64,000 bases of DNA from Sphingobacteriales bacterium (GTDB lineage Bacteria > Bacteroidota > Bacteroidia > Chitinophagales > UBA2359): contig JADJTG010000012.1 of the NCBI GenBank assembly GCA_016711285.1, forward strand, positions 310,001 through 374,000, read 5' to 3'. The notes under the pieces were generated by a model that saw only the letters and a program-made list of their open reading frames with translations, did not search any database and was not told where the DNA came from. Below are positions 53,387-61,344 of this stretch, in pieces. The translations under genes and the position numbers were made by a program. Position 1 is the stretch's first letter; every line of letters begins with the position of its first letter.

Positions 53387-54122
53387 ATGAAAAAAATGTA
53401 TTTCAACAATGCAGTAGCAATGTTTTTGGTATTATTAGTGATGGTGGTGTTCAACAGCTCTTGCAGCCGCCACTTTGATACGGCTTGCCCTACGTTTAAA
53501 CCCCCTGAACGAAGCCGCCCCCAAACAAACGGCATCAAAAATCAGCAAACACAAAAAAGCGAATCGTGCCGAGCAAAATAGTGCCACTGCCGCTATCCAA
53601 CCAACTGCACAGGAAAAAGTCGCCGCCTTCGAAACGCTGAACACCCTTCCTGCTTATAACCTCACCGCCTCTACCAATGAAGATTTGGCTTTGTTGGTAA
53701 ATGAAGTGAATGTTCCGGTTGTTGCTGCCACTGCTGCCCCTCAAACAGTAGAAGCTCCCGCATCGGCTACTATGAGCAAACAAGAGCAAAAACTCTTGAA
53801 AAAAATTGAAAAAGCTACTCAAGACGGCAAAGTGAGTGTATTGGAAGCTGCGAGCATCAGCCAAGCTGCCAAAAAAGTACAAAACCCCGAAAAACAAACC
53901 CCTGCTGCACCTACCAGCGGCAAAAGTCAGCTTATTGCTTTGGTATTAGCTGCTCTCGTAGGAGTGTTGGGTATTCACCGTTTTTATTTGGGTTATACCT
54001 TAGAGGGTGTGCTTCAATTATTAACTGCCGGCGGTTGCGGTATTTGGGCTTTGATAGACCTCATTCGCATCATCACTGGTGATTTGCAGCCTAAAAACGG
54101 CTCTTATACCGAAACTTTATAA
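53387..54122 (+). CDS. TM2 domain lipoprotein-like membrane protein, one frameshift
   Basis: About 244 residues after correction. The N-terminus (FLVLLVMVVFNSSC) has a lipobox-like Cys, followed by HFDTACPTFKP. The frame then breaks in a C5 run near 53502; removing one C joins it to LNEAAPKQTASKISKHKKAN. The middle is charged, with coiled-coil potential (SKQEQKLLKKIEKATQDGK). The C-terminal TM2 domain has two helices (LIALVLAALVGVLGIHRFYL and VLQLLTAGGCGIWALIDLIR). Function unknown. The DUF2752 gene follows 32 bp downstream, as I recall for other Bacteroidota. Confidence 0.82.
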
Positions 54123-54154
54123 TATAAATTTCAGTAGTTTTTGTACCGCCTCTT

Positions 54155-54475
54155 ATGCGCCAACTGCTCCGATACCTACAAATTGCCTTTTTATTAATAG
54201 CACCTGTTGTGTTGTTGATATTGCCCGCCAATTTTTTTGATAAGGGCGAAAGTATTTGTTTGTCTAAGGTATTATTTGATATAGAATGTTATGCTTGTGG
54301 GCTTACAAGAGCCGTACAGCACGCCATTCACGGCGACTTTGCAGGCGCATATCAATACAATAAATTGGTGGTGGTGGTTTTGCCGCTACTATTTTTGTGG
54401 TGGGCAAAAAATTTGGCGGAATTGCTGGGTTTTAATTATCAAAAATATTTCAACCCGCGCAAGTCAGCGATGTAA
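54155..54475 (+). CDS. DUF2752 family membrane protein
   Basis: 106 residues. The family motif CYACGLTRAVQHAIHGDFAG sits between two hydrophobic segments (IAFLLIAPVVLLILPANFF and LVVVVLPLLFLWWAKNLAEL). Function unknown. It is the second gene of a TM2-DUF2752 pair and is closed by a bidirectional terminator. Confidence 0.9.
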   Translation: MRQLLRYLQIAFLLIAPVVLLILPANFFDKGESICLSKVLFDIECYACGLTRAVQHAIHGDFAGAYQYNKLVVVVLPLLFLWWAKNLAELLGFNYQKYFNPRKSAM

Positions 54476-54491
54476 ATGATTTTTCTGTTAT

Positions 54492-54532
54492 AAAAAAAGC
54501 GGCAACTTTTTATTGAGTTGCCGCTTTTTTTT
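54492..54532. terminator. Bidirectional terminator between DUF2752 and sucA
   Basis: AAAAAAGCGGCAAC pairs with GTTGCCGCTTTTTT with flanking A and T runs, between convergent genes. Confidence 0.93.
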
Positions 54533-54559
54533 ATAGCCGAATTGTTTAAAAATCTCTTA

Positions 54560-57325
54560 TCATTCAAAAGCCTTGTTGATGATGGCTTCCTGCTCTTTTT
54601 GATGCAGCTTTTTAAATCCGGTAGCCGTAGATGCACTGCGTTTGCGCGTAATTGCACGCAAAGCAGCCTCGCGGTAGGTATTCCGCAAATACCACCACGC
54701 TCCCATATTTTCGGGTTCTTCTTGTACCCATACTACTTCGGCATTTTTATATTTTTTCACTATTTCGTTCAGTTGCTTTGCAGGCAGCGGATACAACTGC
54801 TCCAAGCGCACCAAAGCTATATCGTTGCGTTTGTTTTGCTCTTTGTAGTCCAACAATTCATAATACAATTTTCCGCTACACAGCAAAATGCGTTTTACTT
54901 TCGCTGCCGCCACTGTTTGTGTATCGTCTATTACTTCTTTGAAATGCCCTGTTGTAAATGCCGCTACCGGCGACACACAACGCGGGTGGCGCAAGAGGGA
55001 TTTTGGCGACATCACCACCAAAGGCTTGCGGAACGGAAATGCCAACTGGCGGCGCAAAATGTGGAAGAAATTTGCCGGCTCGGTGATATTGGCAACAATG
55101 ATGTTTTCTTCGGCGGTTGCTTGTAAATAACGCTCCAAACGCGCCGATGAGTGTTCGGGTCCTTGCCCTTCGTAGCCGTGTGGCAACAGCATCACCAAGC
55201 CGCTCATACGCTGCCATTTGCTTTCGCCCGAAGCAATAAACTGGTCAAAAATGGTCTGTGCGCCGTTGGCAAAATCGCCAAATTGTGCCTCCCACAATAC
55301 CAACTGGTCGGGCGAAGCCATAGAATAGCCGTATTCAAAGGCAAGTACGGCAAATTCCGACAGCAGCGAGTTGTAAATCAAAAACCTGCCTTGCGTGTCG
55401 CTGATACGGCTGAGGCGGTTGTATTCAGCATTGGTGTTTTCGTCCCAAATGACGGCGTGGCGATGGCTGAAAGTGCCTCTTTTTACATCTTGACCACTCA
55501 TGCGCACATTATTACCTTCCTTCAAAATAGAAGCATACGCCAATAATTCGGCACTTGCCCAATCGGCTTTGCCCGCTTCGAGGAGCATTTTTTTATTATC
55601 TTCGAGCATTTTGCTCACCTTGCGCATCGGCGTAAAATTTTCCGGCAAAGCATCTAAAGCATTTACCAATTGTTGCAAAGTTTCATCGCTGATGGCGGTG
55701 GGATAGGTTTGTTCAAAACTCGCCGGTGTGGATTTGTTCAGGCTGCGCCACGCCTGCTCCGGTTCCTGATATTTGTAGGGCAATGTATTTTGACGTATAT
55801 CATCTAAGCGGTCTTGGAGTTGTTTCCAAAAATCCTCATTCAGTGCTTTTGCCATCGTTGCTTCCAAATCGCCCTGTTCGGTGAGTTTTTTCACATAGAG
55901 GTCGCGCACGTTGGCGTGCTTGTTGATGAAGTTATACATCTGCGGCTGCGTAAATTTGGGGTCATCGCCTTCGTTGTGTCCGTGTTTGCGATAGCACACC
56001 ATATCTATATACACATCGCCGCCGAAGCGTTGGCGGTATTCGGCTGCCATTTCGGATACATACACTACGGCTTCGGCATCGTCACCGTTTACATGCAATA
56101 CGGGAGCTTCTACAATAGCGGCAATGGCAGTGCAGTAGTCGCTGCTGCGGGCATCGTCGAAGTCGGTGGTAAAGCCAATTTGGTTATTGATAACGAAATG
56201 TATTGTACCGCCGGTGAGGTAGCCTCTGAGGTTTGCCATTTGTGCTATTTCATAAATAACGCCCTGACCGGCAACGGCAGCATCGCCGTGAATGATAATG
56301 GGCATTATTTTTTTAAAATCGGACTGATAGACTACATCGGCTTTGGCGCGTGTGAAGCCGAGCAATACGGGATCAACGGCTTCGAGGTGCGAAGGGTTGG
56401 GGGCTAATTTGAGGTGTATTTTTTTGCCCGAAGGGGTTTCTACCAAAGAAGAATAGCCCAAATGGTATTTCACATCGCCATCGCCCATGGTTTGGTCGCT
56501 GGGCATACGACCTTCAAATTCGCTAAAAATATAGTCGTAGGTTTTGCCCATAATGTTGGACAATACATTGAGCCGCCCGCGATGTGCCATAGCAATGGTA
56601 CATTCTTCTGCACCTTGGTCGGCAGCCGTATTAATAATGGCATCTAAGGCAGGAATGGTGCTTTCGCCGCCTTCGAGCGAGAAACGTTTTTCGCCCAAAA
56701 ACTTTTTACCCAAAAACTCCTCCAATACGGTGGCTTCGTTGAGTTTTTTTAAGATGCGCTTTTTCTTATCAATAGAGAAACCGAAATTATCGGGGCGCAT
56801 TTCTATTTTTTCGCGTATCCAGTGGCGGCGTTGCGGGTCGCGGATATAATGATACTCCACACCAATAGAGCCGCCGTAGGCTTTTTGTAAAAAAGCGATA
56901 ATACGGCTCAGGGTGGTTTTGCCCAATCCCAAAATATTGCCCACATAAAATTCCTGATCCAACAAATTTTCCGTCAAGCCATAGTCGCTGAGTTCCAAAT
57001 AGGCGCGGCGGTCTTTGCGCTGGCGAATGGGGTTGGTTTTGGAAATCAAGTGGGCATTTTTGCGATAGCTGTAAATGAGAGAATACACTTTGATTTCGTT
57101 GGGAATATCCAAATCGGCAGTATGGTATATTCCTGTATTTACAGCAGCAGTATTATCTGCTCCATTTTCACCGGCAGTGGCGTTTTGGTATTGAAGGGCA
57201 AAATCAAAACCTTCAAAAAATTTGCGCCAACCGATTTCCAATTCGGCAGGATTTTGCTGATAATCGCGATACAACGATTCGATATAAGCCGGATGCGCAT
57301 TGCTGATAAATTGTTCGGCACTCAT
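54560..57325 (-). CDS. sucA: 2-oxoglutarate dehydrogenase E1 component
   Basis: 921 residues, the usual length. The N-terminal E2-binding segment (FISNAHPAYIESLYRDYQQN) is followed by the TPP domain: IAMAHRGRLNVLSNIMGKTY, HGDAAVAGQGVIYE and the diphosphate-binding HGHNEGDDPKF. The C-terminal domain contains FGDFANGAQTIFDQFIASGE and LLPHGYEGQGPEHSSARLE. It decarboxylates 2-oxoglutarate and passes the succinyl group to lipoyl-E2. sucB is not adjacent in the window; lpdA is 25 kb away. Confidence 0.97.
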   Translation of the reverse strand: MSAEQFISNAHPAYIESLYRDYQQNPAELEIGWRKFFEGFDFALQYQNATAGENGADNTAAVNTGIYHTADLDIPNEIKVYSLIYSYRKNAHLISKTNPIRQRKDRRAYLELSDYGLTENLLDQEFYVGNILGLGKTTLSRIIAFLQKAYGGSIGVEYHYIRDPQRRHWIREKIEMRPDNFGFSIDKKKRILKKLNEATVLEEFLGKKFLGEKRFSLEGGESTIPALDAIINTAADQGAEECTIAMAHRGRLNVLSNIMGKTYDYIFSEFEGRMPSDQTMGDGDVKYHLGYSSLVETPSGKKIHLKLAPNPSHLEAVDPVLLGFTRAKADVVYQSDFKKIMPIIIHGDAAVAGQGVIYEIAQMANLRGYLTGGTIHFVINNQIGFTTDFDDARSSDYCTAIAAIVEAPVLHVNGDDAEAVVYVSEMAAEYRQRFGGDVYIDMVCYRKHGHNEGDDPKFTQPQMYNFINKHANVRDLYVKKLTEQGDLEATMAKALNEDFWKQLQDRLDDIRQNTLPYKYQEPEQAWRSLNKSTPASFEQTYPTAISDETLQQLVNALDALPENFTPMRKVSKMLEDNKKMLLEAGKADWASAELLAYASILKEGNNVRMSGQDVKRGTFSHRHAVIWDENTNAEYNRLSRISDTQGRFLIYNSLLSEFAVLAFEYGYSMASPDQLVLWEAQFGDFANGAQTIFDQFIASGESKWQRMSGLVMLLPHGYEGQGPEHSSARLERYLQATAEENIIVANITEPANFFHILRRQLAFPFRKPLVVMSPKSLLRHPRCVSPVAAFTTGHFKEVIDDTQTVAAAKVKRILLCSGKLYYELLDYKEQNKRNDIALVRLEQLYPLPAKQLNEIVKKYKNAEVVWVQEEPENMGAWWYLRNTYREAALRAITRKRSASTATGFKKLHQKEQEAIINKAFE

Positions 57326-57703
57326 AGAGTTGAAAATAATAAAAAGTTGCGGGCGGGTTCTAAAAAAGAAGATTAAAATCGAGGTGCAAATATCGCTCTT
57401 TTTCTTCAGACTATTACGATATATTCGTCTAAAATCGCGCCATATTTTTTGTGATCTTTTTTCTTTGTTTTAGTATAAGCATATCCGTTGTTGAAACACC
57501 TACACATTTTTATATTTTACCGCTATTTTTATCATACTGCTAAAAGATGTACCGATATTGAGCTTTATATATAAACACAGTGCTTAGTGGTGAATGATGG
57601 GCTAAATACATCAGCTCCCACAACTTATACGATTGATTATCATTCAAAAAAGAAATCAAACAACAGATAAAAACATTAATTATTTGTTCTAAACTTTAAA
57701 GGT
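57326..57703. other. 378-bp divergent intergenic region
   Basis: AT-rich upstream DNA shared by sucA (minus) and the peroxidase gene (plus). It contains the short palindrome TTTATATATAAA near 57564 and no clear -7 box. No gene or RNA seen. Confidence 0.5.
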
Positions 57704-59383
57704 ATGAAAAAGAAACAATTTATTGTGAGTTCAATGGTTTTTATGGCGGCGGCGGCTTATTCGGCTGCTCCTTCGGTATTGGGTATTATTGATGTAAATG
57801 CTTTGGATAATTACAGCAACCAAAATATTCCGGCTTATATTGCCAAAGACAATACGCCCGCCGCTAATCCGATTACCGATGCGGGTGCTACGCTCGGCAG
57901 GGTGCTGTTTTACGACCCGCAATTATCCGTCAATAATACGGTTTCCTGTGGTTCGTGCCACAAACAGGAGTTTGCTTTCAGCGACACGGTATTGGTGAAT
58001 ACGGGCGTAAATGGTGTAACGGCACGCCACCCGATGCGTTTGGTAAATGCCCGTTTTGCCAATGAGGTAAAATTCTTTTGGGACGAGCGCGTCAATAGTT
58101 TGGAGCAGCAAACCACCAGCCCTATTCAAGACCACGCCGAAATGGGCTTCAGTGGTGCAAACGGCGACCCGAATTTAGATTCGCTGATCAATAAATTGGA
58201 GGACATTGATTATTATCAAGACCTTTTTACACTGGTGTATGGCGACCCGCAAATTACGGAGTTGCGCATGCAGCGGGCAATGGCGCAATTTGTGCGGAGT
58301 ATTCAGTCTTTTGATTCTAAATATGATGCCGGATTGGCGGCTACGGGTAATATAGGCGCGCCTTTTCCGAATTTTACTGCACAAGAAAACCAAGGTAAGC
58401 AATTATTTTTAACACCGCCTCCCAATGGCGGAGCGGGTTGTCAGGCTTGCCACGCTGCCCCTGAATTTGATATTGACCCCAATAGCCTCAACAACAATAT
58501 CATCGGTGTTGCCAATTATCCCGACTCTATAGATCTGACGGTTACACGTGCGCCTTCGCTGCGTGATTTGGTGAATCCGGCGGGCATCGTAAATGGTAGT
58601 TTTATGCACAATGGCAGTTTGCCCACTTTGCAAGCCGTCATCAACCATTATAATACGATTGTGTATAATCCGGCAATCAATACCAACTTAGACCCGCGTT
58701 TGATAGGTCCGCCACCGCCTCCCGGTGGTTCGCCCGGCTTGCACCTCAACCTCACCCAAGCACAAAAAGATGCTCTGGCAGCATTTTTATTGACGCTTTC
58801 CGGCAGCGATGTATATACAAACCCCAAATGGTCAGATCCTTTTGTAAACGGCGAATTGGTAGTGAGCAATTTTTGCCCTGATAACATTGCTTTCAATTAT
58901 GAAGACATCGGCAGCGGCGTTTTTGAAGTTGCCAACACCATTTCGGCGCACGGCAGCGTAGATAGCGGCAGCAATAGCACCTTTAGTGCTGCCGATTTTA
59001 TTGCTTTGCTGCCCAATTTTATCGCTGCTTACGGCAGCCAGTTCATCGCCGAAATAGGGGGCTGCAACAGCAATGCCGCCGCCGCACCGACTTCTCAAAA
59101 CACAGCCATTGCCGAAAGTGCCAAAAATACCCTTGTTGCCGACACACAAAATATGCCGCAACTGACCCTATTTCCCAATCCTTCGCAGGGTAATTTTGTA
59201 TTGCAATGTCAAGGTGCTTTGCAGCAAGTTCAAGTTTTTACGATAGAAGGTAAATGGGTGCGCTCTTATCAGAATATTCAACAAACGCAACTCAATATGG
59301 AGGGTTTGGAAAAAGGTATGTATATTATAAAAGCAACCGATGTTTTTCAAAACAGCCATACGGTTAAATGCTTGGTGTTGTAA
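57704..59383 (+). CDS. Di-haem cytochrome c peroxidase/MauG-like protein with type IX sorting domain
   Basis: 559 residues with a signal peptide (VSSMVFMAAAAYSAA). Two c-type haem sites are CGSCH (82-86) and CQACH (246-250), with RHPMRLVNARFANEVKFFWD and RAPSLRDLVNPAGIVNGSFMHNGS typical of bacterial peroxidase/MauG enzymes. After the catalytic part a repeat-like spacer (about 390-465) leads to a C-terminal domain LTLFPNPSQGNFVL to MYIIKATDVF, matching the type A sorting signal of the type IX secretion system. The enzyme is therefore probably surface-exposed or secreted rather than periplasmic. Confidence 0.92.
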   Translation: MKKKQFIVSSMVFMAAAAYSAAPSVLGIIDVNALDNYSNQNIPAYIAKDNTPAANPITDAGATLGRVLFYDPQLSVNNTVSCGSCHKQEFAFSDTVLVNTGVNGVTARHPMRLVNARFANEVKFFWDERVNSLEQQTTSPIQDHAEMGFSGANGDPNLDSLINKLEDIDYYQDLFTLVYGDPQITELRMQRAMAQFVRSIQSFDSKYDAGLAATGNIGAPFPNFTAQENQGKQLFLTPPPNGGAGCQACHAAPEFDIDPNSLNNNIIGVANYPDSIDLTVTRAPSLRDLVNPAGIVNGSFMHNGSLPTLQAVINHYNTIVYNPAINTNLDPRLIGPPPPPGGSPGLHLNLTQAQKDALAAFLLTLSGSDVYTNPKWSDPFVNGELVVSNFCPDNIAFNYEDIGSGVFEVANTISAHGSVDSGSNSTFSAADFIALLPNFIAAYGSQFIAEIGGCNSNAAAAPTSQNTAIAESAKNTLVADTQNMPQLTLFPNPSQGNFVLQCQGALQQVQVFTIEGKWVRSYQNIQQTQLNMEGLEKGMYIIKATDVFQNSHTVKCLVL

Positions 59384-59417
59384 TTCCCTTCCTCCATCGC
59401 TCTTTTCCAAAGCAGGG

Positions 59418-59775
59418 ACTTCCATTGGTCTGAACCCTGATTTTTGGGATTAGGGGATAGGCAGGATTTTTTTGCTGCCCACCACTTTGACAAAGTTCAA
59501 AAATTTGTCAAAGTTGAAAAGAGGTGGGCCGAGTTCAGAACTTCCATTGGTCTGAACCCTGATTTTTAGGATTAGAGGATTGACAGGATTTTTTTGTTTT
59601 CATCACTTTGACAAAGTTCAAAAATTTGACAAAGTTGAAAAGAGGTGAGCTAACCGAGTTCAGAACTTCCATTGGTCTGAACCCTGATTTTTAGGATTAA
59701 AGGATTAACAGGATTTTTTTATTTTTCACCACTTTGACAAAGTTCAAAAATTTGTCAAAGTTGAAAAGAGGTCAG
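59418..59775 (+). repeat. Three ~123-bp repeat units with hairpin
   Basis: Units start at about 59418, 59540 and 59665. Each has ACTTCCATTGGTCTGAACCC, then a CAGGATTTTTTT stretch, then CACTTTGACAAAG with TTTGTCAAAG downstream, forming a stem of up to 11 bp with a 9-base loop (stems at 59485-59513, 59606-59634 with one mismatch, and 59732-59760). Each ends in GAGGTNNGC and, in units 2 and 3, continues with CTAACCGAGTTCAGA. The first half also occurs alone at 7632-7673. Confidence 0.95.
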
Positions 59776-61115
59776 CTAACCGAGTTCAGAGGTAAGCTAA
59801 CCGAGTTCAGAGGTCAGTTAGCCGAGTTCAGAGGTAAGCTAACCGAGTTCAGAGGTCACTAACCGAGTTCAGAGGTCAGCCAACCGAGTTTCAGAGGTCA
59901 ACTAACCGACTTCCGAGCTCAGCTAACCGAGTTCAGAGCTCAGCTAACCGAGTTCAGAGGTGAGCTAACCGAGTTCAGAGGTCAGCTAACCGAGTTCAGA
60001 AGTGAGCTAACCGAGTTCAGAGGTAAGCTAACCGAGTTCAGAGGTCAGTTAGCCGAGTTCAGAGGTAAGCTAACCGAGTTCAGAGGTCAGCTAACCGAGT
60101 TCAGAGGTCAGAAACCGAGTTCAGAGGTCAGCTAACCGAGTTCAGAGGTCAGCTAACCGAGTTCAGAGGTCAGCTAACCGAGTTCAGGGGTGAGCTAACC
60201 GAGTTCAGAGGTCAGTTAGCCGAGTTTAGAGGTGAGCTAACCGAGTTCAGAGGTCAGCTAACCGAGTTCAGAGGTCAGTTAGCCGAGTTCAGAGGTGAGT
60301 TCAGAGGTGCAGAGTTCAGAAGAAGCTAACCGAGTTCAGAAGTAAGCTAACCGAGTTCAGAAGTAAGCTAACCGAAGTTCAGAAGTAACCGAGTTCAGAA
60401 GTAAGCTAACCGAGTTCAGAAGTAAGCTAACCGAGTTCAGAAGTAAGCTAACCGAGTTCAGAAGTAAGCTAACCGAGTTCAGAAGTAAGCTAACCGAGTT
60501 CAGAAGTAAGCTAACCGAGTTCAGAAGTAAGCTAACCGAGTTCAGAAGTAAGCTAACCGAGTTCAGAGGTGAGTTAACCGAGTTCAGAGAGAGCTAACCG
60601 AGTTCAGGGGGTGAGCTAACCGAGTTCAGAGGTGAGCTAACCTGTTCAGAGGTGAGCTAACCAGAGTTCAAAGGTGAGCTAACCGAGTTCAGAGTAGAGC
60701 TAACCGAGTTCAGAGGTGAGCTAACCGAGTTCAGAGGTGAGCTAACCGAGTTCAGAGGTGAGCTAACCGAGTTCAGAGGTGAGCTAACCGAGTTCAGAGG
60801 TGAGCTAACCGAGTTCAGAGGTGAGCTAACCGAGTTCAGAAGTGAGCTAACCGAGTTCAGAAGTGAGCTAACCGAGTTCAGAGGTCAGCTAACCGAGTGC
60901 AGAGGTCAGCTAACCGAGTTCAGAGGTCAGCTAACCGAGTTCAGAGGTCAGCTAACCGAGTTCAGAGGTCAGCTAACCGAGTTCAGAGGTGAGCTAACCG
61001 AGTTCAGAGGTCAGCTAACCGAGTTCAGAAGTGAGCTAACCGAGTTCAGAGGTGAGCTAACCGAGTTCAGAGGTGAGCTAACCGAGTTCAGAGGTGAGCT
61101 AACCGAGTTCAGAGG
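59776..61115 (+). repeat. Large 21-bp tandem array, about 60 copies
   Basis: The core is CTAACCGAGTTCAGA plus a variable hexamer (GGTCAG, GGTGAG, GGTAAG or AGTAAG). Variants cluster in blocks: AGTAAG at about 60330-60550, GGTGAG at 60600-60860 and 61030-61110, and GGTCAG around 60090-60190 and 60870-60990. Several units carry one- or few-base indels, so no long frame survives on either strand. The core also occurs in the tails of the longer units immediately upstream, which suggests the array grew from that tail. No spacers, so not CRISPR. Confidence 0.96.
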
Positions 61116-61170
61116 TAGGGGGGGGTACTTATATAGGTAGGGGGGGTACCTATGGGGGTACCCCCCCCTA
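61116..61170. repeat. G/C-run inverted repeat bordering the array
   Basis: A TA-G8-TAC segment at 61116-61128 pairs perfectly with GTA-C8-TA at 61158-61170 (13-bp stem). Between them lies a second TA-G7-TACC copy. G runs of 8, 7 and 5 on the plus strand could also form a G-quadruplex. It lies 175 bp past the stop of the STAND-TPR gene and exactly where the 21-bp array ends. Confidence 0.85.
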
Positions 61171-61344
61171 CCCCTCGCCTACCCCCTCCGACAATAAGTG
61201 CGAAATATTCGAGTTATTAATATTTTCCTTATAAATAAGGGATTTTTACACTAAAATATATACTCAAAGTGTTTTGCACCCCAAAAAACACCCGATTTTA
61301 TCTGATTTTGGTATTAGGAGTGCCATATAAGCCGATACAGCGGC

